A stretch of 64,000 nt of DNA from Castanea sativa (taxonomy: Eukaryota; Streptophyta; Magnoliopsida; Fagales; Fagaceae). A program made the position numbers and the translations under genes. The stretch covers positions 11,727,442 to 11,791,441 of the forward strand of contig NC_134023.1 of NCBI RefSeq assembly GCF_040712315.1, in the 5' to 3' direction. Positions 34,546-44,652 of the stretch are shown here, one piece after another; positions within the stretch are counted from its first letter, which is position 1, and each line of letters starts with the position of its first letter. The notes beneath the pieces were generated by a model. It worked only from the letters and a program-made list of their open reading frames with translations. It did no database searches and had not been told where the DNA came from.

Positions 34546-36880
34546 ATGGGTAGATACGCTAAGTTAGTGAATACGGATGAGGCGAAGGCCGCTTTTAAGG
34601 ACCGATATCGGATCCCCAATGACGTAGATATTACGTATTGTGAGGTAGAAGATATTCCACTGGTGTCTCGGCCACCTGAATCCATTTTGATTCCGATGAT
34701 TGCATTTATTGAGGGGGGTATGGAAATTCCTATGGGTAGAGTAACTAGGGATTTTCTAATAAATTATAGGCTTACCCCTTCGCAATGCTCCCCAAATGTC
34801 CTTAGAATTTTAGGATGCGCGGATGCCCTTAACCGAAAACTGGGAACCAACTTGACCTGGCAGGATGTAAATTGGGTATATAACTTCCAAAAAGGGGACA
34901 GGACTAAATACTATATGAAGTGTAGAATCCCTTCTGTTAGGCTGATTTCCTGTTTACCCGATTCAAGCAAAGGGATGGATGAAGATTATCTCGTCATCTC
35001 GGGCAATTGGCATGACGGATTGCATTGCCCTACCCGAGAAGGGGTACCAGGTAGGGTTCCCGAGGACTAACCTAGCACTTAGGACTAACCATATTCTTTT
35101 CTGTGCTTTACACCACACCACGTATTTGTTTAAATGCCTTCATTTTTTATTGCAGACGATTACCATACTGCCCCGAATCTGTCGGCCGTGAACCGTGCTG
35201 ATTTGAACAGGATTCTTCGATCGGAGATATTCGTACATAGGGACGGACAGCTCCGAGCAGCCCACCTCATCCTCGGATACAACCCCTCTACTAAACGCTT
35301 CCAAAGCCCGAAGAACGTGATAAGAGCAAGAGATTTAAGGCTAGCTCAAATTGACGTTGCCGCCCCGGGATTCTTATTAGCCGTACCTCCCCCTGCGGGA
35401 ATTCAGGACGCACAACTCCCTGCTTCGCTCGCCGCCCAACTGATCTATCCTCCTTTGGAGCAAGCTGCTAATCCCGTCGTTGAGGAAAGAGCTGCCACGC
35501 CCGAGCTCCCTTCTCTCGAGGTGACAGAGGAAGACTTTGAGGTGTTCTACCGCCCAGACGCTCCTTCCAGTTCCCAACCGTCCACCAGTCAAATGGGTTT
35601 CCAAGAAAAAGAGCCCGACCTGTTGGCCCTACTACAGGCACATGCAGGCAGCTCTTCGCCAGCCGTGTCGGTTCCTCCTCGTCCCGTTACTCCAGCTGTT
35701 ACTCAGGCACCCCCCTCGGAGGCGACAGATAAAAAACGCAAAAGGGGTCAGAGTAGCAAACATGTTATAGACATCGAAGAAGGGGAAAACCTTGACCCCT
35801 CTGTTAAAGATACCAGGGCTGCAAAGGCCCTTTCCAAGAAAGTTGTTCCTACTGGTTCGTCTAAGGACCCCAGTAGTGAGCCTACAAAGAAGGCGTCAGC
35901 CTGGCGACCCAACTTCACTCTCAGTTCGGGCAGCCCTGTCATGGATGATGCGAACTTGAGGGCAGGGAAGCTCAAGCCTGGTGGCCGAGTGTCTAGAGAA
36001 GGCTCTGTGCCTTCCCGAGGATATGGCAGAGTTACGATCCTTCCGCAAAAGGGAGGTTTTCTTGTCTTTGAAGCAGGACTTGGCCAAGGTATTTTTTAAG
36101 CCTTTGCACAGTTTATACATAAGTTTAACTCTTTATTATGGCTAACTCTTTTGTTTGTACTTGAATACATCATAGGCGGTCCAAGCTTCATTTATGGCTG
36201 AGGAATGGGTAGATCATTCACTGGATCTTGCCCGCAAAGCTGATCAGAATGCCGAGGCGGCAGTGAGGGCACAAAAAGAAGCTGAGTTGAATTTGAAGGA
36301 GACCCTCACTCACCTGTCCGAGGTAGAAAAGGCTCACAAGAATGCTGAGTCGGCCCTGAAAAGCTACGAATCTCAAGCAAACCTTGCTCTTGAGGCTCAA
36401 AAACAAGCCCAAAGTAGGCTCGCTCTAACTGTTGTTGAGCTTAAGCAAACGCAAGAGAAATTGGCCGCCAAGGAGCAGGAGCAGGCTGTAGCGGAACAAG
36501 CTGCGTACGATGCAGGAATAAAAAAGGCTTCGGATAGCCTGACTGCCCAACTCAAAGGGGTTGCTAGGGCGTTCTGCTTGGAGGTATGGGGTCAAGCCTT
36601 GGACGCTGCTGGGGTAGCTGCCGATGCTGAACTTCGAGCCTCAGATAATGTTTACTACCCCACAGCACTTCGGATTGCTCCTGCTCCCCCTATGCCACCA
36701 AGTGAACCAGCTGAGCCTATTCCTGTTCCCGATCCTTCTGATGCTGCAGCCTCAAAGGGCCCTTCTCCCACAGTACATCCCGTGGAAGAAACAATCATGG
36801 GTGATGTGGCCGAAGAGCCAAAAAAGAAAAAGAAAGACAAAGAACTAGAGAAGAGGAAGGACAAGCAACCTGTCACTTAG
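34546..36880 (+). pseudogene. Antisense ORF (aORF) of element 2: three exons, one frameshift
   Basis: Exons are 34546-35050, 35156-36088 and 36176-36880, with GT-AG introns of 105 and 87 bp in the same phases (1 and 0) as in element 1. Exon 1 is 505 nt in both. It encodes MGRYAKLVN, IPMIAFIEGGM, LTWQDVNWVYN and SGNWHDGLHCPTREG with no stop. Exon 2 begins ADLNRILRSEIFVH and RAAHLILGY, then turns disordered and basic (KKRKRGQ). A one-base insertion at about 35961-35966 (AGGGCAGGG) throws the frame off; in the shifted frame the conserved LPEDMAELR block continues and joins exon 3 in phase. Exon 3 is a coiled coil followed by CLEVWGQAL...VYYPTALR and a Lys-rich tail. The function is unknown. Apart from the frameshift the gene looks expressible. 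Confidence 0.85.
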
Positions 36881-37318
36881 TCAATCTATCATGGTTGTCT
36901 CTTTCTTTTGTTGTTGTTGCTGTTTTGTTTTTTTGTTGTTTGTTTTTTTTTTATACGGATGTAAGGGGCTGTATGATTGCCCCAATTTTGTAATGAGTAC
37001 TTATTAAGGAATTAACATTTGGCTCTTCTCTTTTTGTTTCACATACGAGTCTTACTACAATATGCTACCATCCGATTGTCACTTTATACGAATTCATAAG
37101 CTTACCTTAAAAATCATAATACTACTTTAAATTGTTCATCATACTTGTGATTTGAAGAAACACGAAAAAACTTAACCTGGATACCATAATTCCACTACTT
37201 AATCTTTTTTGACGTTTGAAAGAGCAGGCATGATAATGAACAACGAGGCTTAATGATTCATTTGTGCTAACGCTTTAGATGCTTGAGATCCTTTAGCCCA
37301 AAAAAGAACAAAAATCAG
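36881..37318. other. 3' UTR of aORF / spacer in element 2
   Basis: T/G-rich (TTGTTGTTGCTGTTTTG) then AT-rich. No gene. Confidence 0.5.
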
Positions 37319-38046
37319 TTTAGCACTTATGTTCTCGCAAGCGTTTAATTCTTCTTAGACTTGTAGTCCGAGGAGCCAAACAAGCGCTAAGGTCAATTTT
37401 AACACTTGTGTTTTTTGCAAGTGATTAATTTCTCTTAGACTTGTGGCCCGAGGAGCCGAACAAGAACTAAGGTCAGTTTAACACTTATGCTTTTTGCAAG
37501 TGATTAATTTCTCTTAGACTTGTGGCCCGAGGAGCCGAACAAGAACTAAGGTCAGTTTAACACTTAAGTTTTTTGCAAGTGATTAATTTCTCTTAGACTT
37601 GTGGCCCGAGGAGCCGAACAAGAACTAAGGTCAGTTTAACACTTATGCTTTTTGCAAGTGATTAATTTCTCTTAGACTTGTGGCCCGAGGAGCCGAACAA
37701 GAACTAAGGTCAGTTTAACACTTAAGTTTTTTGCAAGTGATTAATTTCTCTTAGACTTGTGGCTCGAGGAGCCGAACAAAAACTAAGGTCAGTTTAACAC
37801 TTATGCTTTTTGTAAGTGATTAATTTCTCTTAGACTTGTGGCCCGAGGAGCCGAACAAGAACTAAGGTCAGTTTAACACTTAAGTTTTTTGCAAGTGATT
37901 AATTTCTCTTAGACTTGTGGCCCGAGGAGCCGAACAAGAACTAAGGTCAGTTTAACACTTATGCTTTTTGTAAGTGATTAATTTCTCTTAGACTTGTGGC
38001 CCGAGGAGCCGAACAAGAACTAAGGTCAGTTTAACACTTAAGTTTT
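37319..38046. repeat. Tandem array of 79-bp units with strict A-B alternation (element 2)
   Basis: The word GTGGCCCGAGGAGCCGAAC recurs every 79 bp (37447, 37526, 37605 and on), about nine copies. Units alternate between CACTTATGCTTTTTG and CACTTAAGTTTTTTG, so the homogenised unit is a 158-bp dimer. It occupies the same place as the 153-bp array of element 1. Confidence 0.95.
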
Positions 38047-38099
38047 GCCGGTATGGAATTGAAACGAACAGAAGCCTCATATAAAAGGAGATTCTTTTC

Positions 38100-38713
38100 T
38101 TAATAATAATATCGTCGTAAGTTATTTACATTCCAAGGACGAGGGATCACCCTCCCATCCAGATCCTCTAAACGATAAGCCCCTACACCTGCCACTGAGG
38201 TAATTCTATATGGCCCCTCCCAGTTAGGACCCAACTTTCCCCAGGCAGGATTCTTTGCTACCCCCACTACCTTTCTTAGTACCAAATCTCCTGGTACCAA
38301 GGGCCTGGTCTTAACTCCCTTGTCATACGTCTGCTTGAGCTTCTGCTGATAGTTGCCCATCTTCACATTGGCTATTTCTCTACTTTCCTCAATAGTATTC
38401 AAACAATCATTCATCAGATCATGATTGCTTGCTTCGTCATACTGGTCGGACTTCAGGGTGGGAAAACCTGACTCTAATGGTATTATAGCTTCCATTCCAT
38501 ACGTCATTGAAAAGGGAGTCTCACCTGTTGATCTTCGAGGTGTAGTGCGATAAGCCCATAATACATGAGGTAATTCTTCTACCCAGCCTCCTTTAGCGTC
38601 ATCCAATCGTTTCTTCAATCCTGCCAAGATGACTTTATTTGTTGCTTCGGCCTGTCCATTTCCTTGGGGATAGTACGGTGTGGAATATCCGTTTCTTATT
38701 CCAATTTCCGCGC
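38100..38713 (-). pseudogene. C-terminal half of element 2 integrase, cut off by the hAT insertion
   Basis: It holds the catalytic Glu in GQAEATNK (about 38655), then PHVLWAYRTTPR, GPYRITSV and the terminal NNLRRYYY. The frame is open from the hAT end to the stop. It is parted from the Asp-bearing half at 39310 onward. Confidence 0.9.
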
Positions 38714-38721
38714 AGTACCGC

Positions 38722-39301
38722 TAGGGGTGGCAAAATTTGACACGACCCGCGAACTCGACACGACACGACACGAAATTAGCAGGTTATGGGTTGAGGCTTA
38801 ACGGGTTCGTGTCATATTCGGGTTGACACGACTAACCCGTTTAATAAATGGGTTGGGTTAGGGTTGAACACATAGAACCTGTTTGACCCGTCTGACCCGT
38901 TTAATTAAATGATATTTTACCAATATACCCTTCAAACTCTAGGTATATAAACTTATTAGTTGTTGTGATTTATTTTCTTTGACATATTGTGATTGATTAT
39001 TTGTGATATTGAGATATGCTTTAACTTTGAATGATTATTTGTGATGCAGTTACTCGTTAGTTCTAAATTTTATATTAAAAATATTTATTTGTTTGTTTTT
39101 TCATTAATTTTTATTTTTCATTTTGATAAAATCTGATAAACAGGTCGACACGACTGACCCGTTTAATAAATGGGTTGTGTTAGGGTTGAGAAATCTTGAC
39201 CCGTTTAATAAACAGGTCGGGTTAGTGTTGACCTATGTAGTCGAATACTCATGACTTAACACGACACGAACCCGACACGCAAACACGAATTGCCACCCCT
39301 A
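38722..39301. mobile_element. Non-autonomous hAT element (580 bp) in the integrase of element 2
   Basis: Ends TAGGGGTGGCAA and TTGCCACCCCTA are perfect 12-bp inverted repeats, flanked by the 8-bp direct repeat AGTACCGC (38714-38721 and 39302-39309). Inside are many GACACGA / TGACCCGT words in both orientations near the ends, typical subterminal repeats. No coding sequence. Confidence 0.95.
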
Positions 39302-39309
39302 AGTACCGC

Positions 39310-41987
39310 CGAAAAACCTTGCTATCAAATTGAAGACCATTATCAGATATCAAGGTGTGTGGGACCCCGAAGCGAGTTATGATATTTTTCCAGATGAATC
39401 TTTTTGCATCCACATCCCTAATGTTGGCTAATGGTTCGGCTTCCACCCATTTCGTGAAATAATCCGTGCCGACGATGAGCCATCTCCTATTACCCGTTGC
39501 CCGAGGAAATGGCCCGACGATATCTAAACCCCATTTAGCAAAGGGCCATGGGCTGGACAACGGATTTAAGTTACCTCCTGGTTGATGTACATTGGGCGCA
39601 AACCTTTGACACTGATCACACTTCTTGGCATACTCTTGGGAGGTTCTCTGCATGCTTGGCCACCAATACCCTTGGGTCATGGCTCTATGAGCTAATGATC
39701 TTCCTCCTGTGTGGCTCCCACACACACCCTCATGCAATTCTTCCAGCAAAGGTTCCACGGCTTCAGGATGTACGCAAAGGAGGTACGGACCTGCATAGGA
39801 ACGCCTATAGAGTTTTTGCTCCTCCGATAGCCAATAACGGGGTGCGCTTCTTCGTATCGTCTCGGCCATTTTTCCATCTTCAGGTAGTATTCCGTGCTGT
39901 AAGAAAGCTATGATTGGGTCCATCCAGCTTGGGCCTACATGAATGCTGTGAACCCGTACTGTCGGGATGTTGGTCAAGCTAGAGGACAACAAATCCTCCA
40001 CCATAACCATACGTGGTAACTTCGATCCCAGTGAAGTGGCTAACATTGCTAATGAATCAGCATGAGAATTATGTCCCCTTGGGACTTGCTGTACCTTGAA
40101 ACTGTCAAACAAACCCAACACCCCTTGGACTCGTTTCAGATAGCTTTTCATCCGCTCATCTTTTGCCTCAAACTCTCCATTAACCTGCCCGACCACCAAT
40201 CGGGAATCACAGAACACCCTCACTACTTTTCCTCCCAAATGTTTAACCATCAAAGAGCCCACTAAAAGAGCCTCGTACTCGGCCTCATTATTAGTTGCTG
40301 GGAATCCCAACCTCAATGACTTTTCAATGACTAGTTTTTCGGGGGATATTAACACAACTCCAACCCCGGCTCCCTTTCGATTTGATGCCCCATCAGTGTA
40401 GACTTCCCATGGAGTGACGTTTTCCGTTCTAATGGACATTATTGTCATTACGACATCTTCGGGGTGAGCCTGACCGTCCGTGAACTCGGCCACGAAGTCG
40501 GCAAGGATTTGCCCTTTGATAGCTGTCCGGGGCATATACTTGATATCATAAGCTCCCAGCTTGGTTCCCCACTTTGCTACACGACCCGTATAATCCGACT
40601 TCCGCGTGATAGCTTGTAGAGGCAACTGAGTGAGTATTACCACGGTGTGAGCTTGGAAGTAATGAGGCAATTTTCTTGTTGCGTGCACCACGGCTAGAAG
40701 CGCTTTTTCCAGCAGTAGGTATCGCTGTTCAACTTCTTGTAAGGACTTGCTGACATAGTATATTGGTTTCTGGACCCCGTCATCATTCCGTATTAAGACA
40801 AGACTTACGGAGTGATTTGTGACGGCTAGATAAGCATAAAGCACTTCTTCCTTCTCGGGCGTCGATAGTATCGGCGGTCTAGATAGGTATTGCTTTAAAT
40901 CCTCAAAAGCCAAATTGCATTCGCTAGACCACTGGAAATCTTTCCACCTGTGCAAAAGGCGATAAAATGGGCGGCACCTGTCTGCGGATCGCGAAATGAA
41001 CCTGTTCAAGGCTGCAATCATGCCAGCTAACCTCTGCACCTCTCTAGGGTTCCGAGGGGGATGCAATCCTAAGACAGCCTTAATTTGGTCAGGATTAACT
41101 TCAATGCCCCGATGAGTAATCATGTACCCCAAAAATTTTCCCGAGCCTACTCCGAAAGAACACTTTGATGCATTCAAGCGTAACTTATACTTTCTTAACA
41201 CCAAGAAGGTCTCTTGCAAATCTGCCAAATGGTCTTCTGTCTTCTTACTTTTGATTACCATATCATCGATATAAGCTTCCATGTTACGTCCCAGCTGCGC
41301 ATCGAACATTCTGGTCACCATTCGTTGATAAGTGGACCCTGCATTCTTTAGACCAAAGGGCATTACTCGGTAATGGTAATTACCATTCGGGGCACGAAAA
41401 GCCGTCTTCTCCTGATCATTCAGTGACAACGGGATTTGGTGATACCCTTGGAATGCATCCAAGAAGCTCATTCGGGGGTGCCCCACAGTTGCATCCACCA
41501 ATTGGTCAATTCTAGGAATAGGGAAAGGATCCTTGGGACATGCCCTATTCAGATCTGTAAAGTCAATACAGACTCTCCATTTCCCATTCTTCTTTTTTAC
41601 TACGACAGTATTGGCCAGCCATTCAGGATAGAAGATCTCCTTGATCGCACCGGCTTGCTTTAGCTTCCCAACCTCCTCTTTAACTGCCTCGGCGTGCTCT
41701 TGAGATGCTCGCCGAGGAGGTTGCTGTCTAGGTGTCGCATGAGGGTTAACATTCAAATGATGGCAGATAACCTCTGGATTAATTCCTGGCACATCATAAG
41801 TCGTCCATGCAAAAACATCAATGTTATCTCGCAGGAATTGAATCAACTCTTCTCTTTCCTGTGTCGGCAGCTTGGATCCGACCTGAAAATACCTCTCCTT
41901 ATCTTCCCCAATAATTACCTTGGTTAGCTTCTCGGCAGACCCTTCATCTTCATCTGGGCCGACTTCCCGAGCAGCCTCCTTTAATTG
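39310..41987 (-). pseudogene. pol of element 2 (RT, RNase H, archaeal-type RNase H, integrase N-part), intact up to the hAT insertion
   Basis: The frame is in phase with gag-protease and starts right after the UAG at 41988-41990; the first Met is 47 codons on. Counting from that Met, RT has CIDFTDLNRACPKDPF near 95 and YIDD at 192-195. RT-linked RNase H follows near 330-410 (YYVSKSL, VVHATRKLPHYF). The second RNase H lies near 480-610 (WEVYTDGASNRKG, ATNNEAEYEA, FCDSRLVVGQV, HADSLAMLA). The integrase zinc region is near 715-760 (HTGGRSLAHR...CDQCQRF), followed by GLDIVGPFP and LISDNGLQF. No stop or frameshift was seen before the hAT insertion. Without the insertion this pol would look functional. 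Confidence 0.93.
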
Positions 41988-41990
41988 CTA
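41982..41990 (-). promoter_or_regulatory. UAG-CAA-UUA stop readthrough motif between gag-protease and pol (element 2)
   Basis: The minus strand reads ACA TCA TAG CAA TTA AAG. TAG is the only stop between two long frames in the same phase. UAG-CAA-UUA is the exact tobacco mosaic virus readthrough context. This gives a simple way to make a minor Gag-Pro-Pol product. Confidence 0.75.
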
Positions 41991-44057
41991 TGATGTCTCA
42001 GGAACTTCCCCTTCCAACGAACCTCGGCCCGTGCGAATAGTGGCAGACATTAGACATTGCCTAGCCACCGTTTGACTGCCATGTAACACTCCCACGCTTT
42101 CCCCTGTAGGGTACTTCACCATCACATGTAAAGTTGATGAAACTGCCTCCATTGCATGCAACCACGGTCTAGCCAAAATGGCCGTGTATGGAGAATATGC
42201 CATAACAACTATGAAGTTTACCTGTACCTCGGAACCCTCCACCTGCACGGGCAGCCTAATCATTCCTCGTGGGATCACCTGGTTTCCATCAAAACCAACC
42301 AAAGGATGGTCGTATTTTTCCAAGTCCTCCTCTTTCAACTTTAATCCATTGAATAGGTCCGGATACATAATCTCGGCACCACTTCCATCATCCACCAAGA
42401 CTCGTTTCACATCATATCCCCCAATGCGAACTGTGACGACCAAGGCATCATCGTGGGGTTGAAACGTTCCCTCTTTATCCTTATCAGAAAAACCCAAAGT
42501 AAGCGCCACCGAGGATCTGAGTCTTTGGTTTGTTTGATGATTCTCTTCCACGTCTTCGTTCCCACACTTGTTTTGAACGGTCATGACCCGAGGAAGTTTC
42601 CCAAAGTCTCCTCTTGGCTGGGTCAAGATGACGTTAATAGTGCCTAAAGATGGTTGAGGGGCCTGACCCCAATATTTCCGAGTATCTAGTTGTTCCTGAT
42701 TCCCATTCGGCTTTGCCAACAAGTGATTGATCTTCCCGGCCCTAATCAATTGATTTAAATGGTCACGCAACGTCCGGCACTTCTCCGTGGTGTGTCCCTT
42801 GTCCTGGTGGTAATGGCAGTGGAGGTTTTGGTTCCTCGTGGATGCATCTCCACTCATTTTTTTTGGTGGCCTAAAATATGGCTCATGCCGAATTTTCTCC
42901 AGTATGTGATGCACAGGCTCCTTAAATAGTGAGTTAACTAGAGGAGACTCGGCGGTCCTCGAATGGCTTGTAAAGTCTCGTTTGGGCCGAATACCTTGAA
43001 ACCCTCCTACCCGAAGATCCTTCCTCTCTAGATACCATTTCATTTTGCCTTTACTTTGCATCTGATCCTCTTCCACCCGCTTATATTTATCTATCCGGTC
43101 CATAAGCTGACGCATATCTTCCGCGGCCTTCATTGTCAAAGACTTCCTTAACCCATGTTCCGTGGGAAGACCCACCTTGAAAGTTCTCACAGCTACACTC
43201 TCCACATCCCCATCAATTTCATTATACGTTTCCCAGTATCGGTCAGAATAGGTTTTGAGTGTTTCACCTTCCCTCATAGACATAGACAGTAGAGCATCCA
43301 AAGGTTTTGGAATCCTAGTACAAGTTATGAACCTTGCTCCAAATGCCCTAGTCAATTCCTCAAAAGACCTCAGGGAACCCTCTGCCAAAGCATCAAACCA
43401 CCTCATAGCCACGGGCCCCAAACTGGAGGGAAAAACTCTACACATCAATGCCTCATTATTCGAATAAACAGCCATCTTCTGACTAAAATGACTAACGTGC
43501 TCTACGGGGTCAGTCCTCCCATTATACACAGTAAAGATGGGTTGGGAAAACCTACGAGGTAGCTTTGCCCTGTTTATCCTTGCCACAAAAGGGGATTTGG
43601 CAATTTGCCTCAGGGCTTTACCCATTGCATCACTCCCGTCCTCACGATATATTCCATCAGTATCGGGCATCTTCGTCACTTTCAGCTGCTTTGCCCTAAC
43701 GCCCGAAGACACACTAACACGGGTCATACTTCGAGTAGGCTCAAACATTGGGGGATGAATTCCTCCTGGGTTCGCTTCCGAACTATCACTGGAAGAGCTA
43801 GCATTATCCTTACGTCTCCGCTTCTTACTATCCACACGCTTGCGTAAGTACGCTATCTCAGATTGCATCTGTCGCAACACATCGTCGCGAGACATATGCC
43901 CCTCAGTTAACGATCGTTGCTCAGCCCTATGATCGCCCTCATATGCCTTCTCCACCCCCGAAGTATGCCCTTTCCCTTTATCACGCTGAAGACTTACAGC
44001 TACGTCCCTGCTTCGTGAGCTTACTGATTCTTCCCCTTCCAAATACACCTCCGCCAT
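41988..44057 (-). CDS. gag-protease of element 2 (689 aa)
   Basis: The frame starts at ATG 44057, 34 bp from the primer-binding site. It has the gag core (YNGRTDPVEHVSHF, FPSSLGPVAMRWFDAL, ETLKTYSDRYWETYNEIDGD), a C-x2-H-x4-H-x4-C knuckle (CHYHQDKGHTTEKC) and a retropepsin-like protease (VLVDDGSGAEIMYPDLF, then AYSPYTAILARPWLHAM). It ends at the UAG described above. No frameshift was seen. Gag should form the virus-like particle, and the protease should cut Gag and the readthrough product. Confidence 0.93.
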   Translation of the reverse strand: MAEVYLEGEESVSSRSRDVAVSLQRDKGKGHTSGVEKAYEGDHRAEQRSLTEGHMSRDDVLRQMQSEIAYLRKRVDSKKRRRKDNASSSSDSSEANPGGIHPPMFEPTRSMTRVSVSSGVRAKQLKVTKMPDTDGIYREDGSDAMGKALRQIAKSPFVARINRAKLPRRFSQPIFTVYNGRTDPVEHVSHFSQKMAVYSNNEALMCRVFPSSLGPVAMRWFDALAEGSLRSFEELTRAFGARFITCTRIPKPLDALLSMSMREGETLKTYSDRYWETYNEIDGDVESVAVRTFKVGLPTEHGLRKSLTMKAAEDMRQLMDRIDKYKRVEEDQMQSKGKMKWYLERKDLRVGGFQGIRPKRDFTSHSRTAESPLVNSLFKEPVHHILEKIRHEPYFRPPKKMSGDASTRNQNLHCHYHQDKGHTTEKCRTLRDHLNQLIRAGKINHLLAKPNGNQEQLDTRKYWGQAPQPSLGTINVILTQPRGDFGKLPRVMTVQNKCGNEDVEENHQTNQRLRSSVALTLGFSDKDKEGTFQPHDDALVVTVRIGGYDVKRVLVDDGSGAEIMYPDLFNGLKLKEEDLEKYDHPLVGFDGNQVIPRGMIRLPVQVEGSEVQVNFIVVMAYSPYTAILARPWLHAMEAVSSTLHVMVKYPTGESVGVLHGSQTVARQCLMSATIRTGRGSLEGEVPETS

Positions 44058-44091
44058 ACACTTCTAAATGGAATATGCTACGCTGTTGTTG

Positions 44092-44109
44092 TTCCCACAG
44101 ACGGCGCCA
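44092..44109 (-). other. Primer-binding site of element 2
   Basis: TGGCGCCGTCTGTGGGAA starts two bases after the 5' LTR, as in element 1. Confidence 0.85.
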
Positions 44110-44111
44110 AT

Positions 44112-44626
44112 TGTAAGGACCAAAAGCTCATAAAATCAACTTCAAAACGTTACTGCTGCTTTATTCACTTAAGAGTCCTCATACAATACATTTGGTAGAG
44201 AGGGTTCAACAACAAAAAGCCCCCTTCTCGTAGTCTCTTGATTCCTATTTATACTATTCTCTGTTTTCATCGTAACCTTACACCTTGCAATCTGCGGTCC
44301 TTTTCCTGTGACACTTGTCCGTCGGCAATGGAACAAGATTCCACTTTGCATCCCGCACTGTTCAGGTCATGTCCACATTAATGCGACGGATAGAGGAGAT
44401 GCTTGCTAATTAATGCGGCCAGAATGGTTGTTGCCAAGCATTTAATGCAACTTTGCAACCTTCCAAATCAGCCTATTACAACCAGATATTTGTAACATGC
44501 CCCTTATGTAGTTATCGTCCTCGCCACCTCATCTTCGGGCACACCCGGAGAGACCTCATCTTTCATTCTAAATGTTGGCCTTCCTTTCTTCGGGTCCTCG
44601 GGTTCTTAGGTCCTCAGGTCCTCACA
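44112..44626 (-). repeat. 5' LTR of element 2
   Basis: 515 bp. On the minus strand TATAAATA (44253-44246) is the likely promoter. The target repeat GTAGG follows at 44627-44631. Confidence 0.97.
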
Positions 44627-44631
44627 GTAGG

Positions 44632-44652
44632 TTTTGCATTTTAGCCTAAAAA
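44632..44652. mobile_element. Right end of the foldback MITE split by element 2
   Basis: TTTTGCATTTTAGCCTAAAA is the inverse of the MITE start at 32721. Confidence 0.6.

Larger units (their letters stand above)
33567..44626 (-). mobile_element. Element 2: very young Tat-lineage Ty3/Gypsy element (11.06 kb)
   Basis: 515-bp LTRs (33567-34081 and 44112-44626) have near-perfect inverted ends TGTAAGGACC / GGTCCTCACA and are flanked by GTAGG (33562-33566 and 44627-44631). By eye the LTRs differ at one site only (A at 33860, G at 44405). The gene order equals that of element 1. The gag-protease frame and the pol frame are open and in phase, separated by one UAG. The element is disabled by a 580-bp hAT insertion in integrase. 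Confidence 0.97.

Noticed and set aside
34545..36880. A virus-like envelope gene or a new toxin in the aORF
   Set aside because: No signal peptide, no transmembrane segment and no toxin motif are visible; the protein looks soluble with a coiled coil and disordered parts.
37319..38046. CRISPR-like regular repeat array
   Set aside because: Units are contiguous with no unique spacers, in a plant retrotransposon; it is an ordinary tandem repeat.
42453..43847. Plus-strand frames over the gag-protease region of element 2
   Set aside because: Reverse-strand shadows of an intact 689-codon gene.
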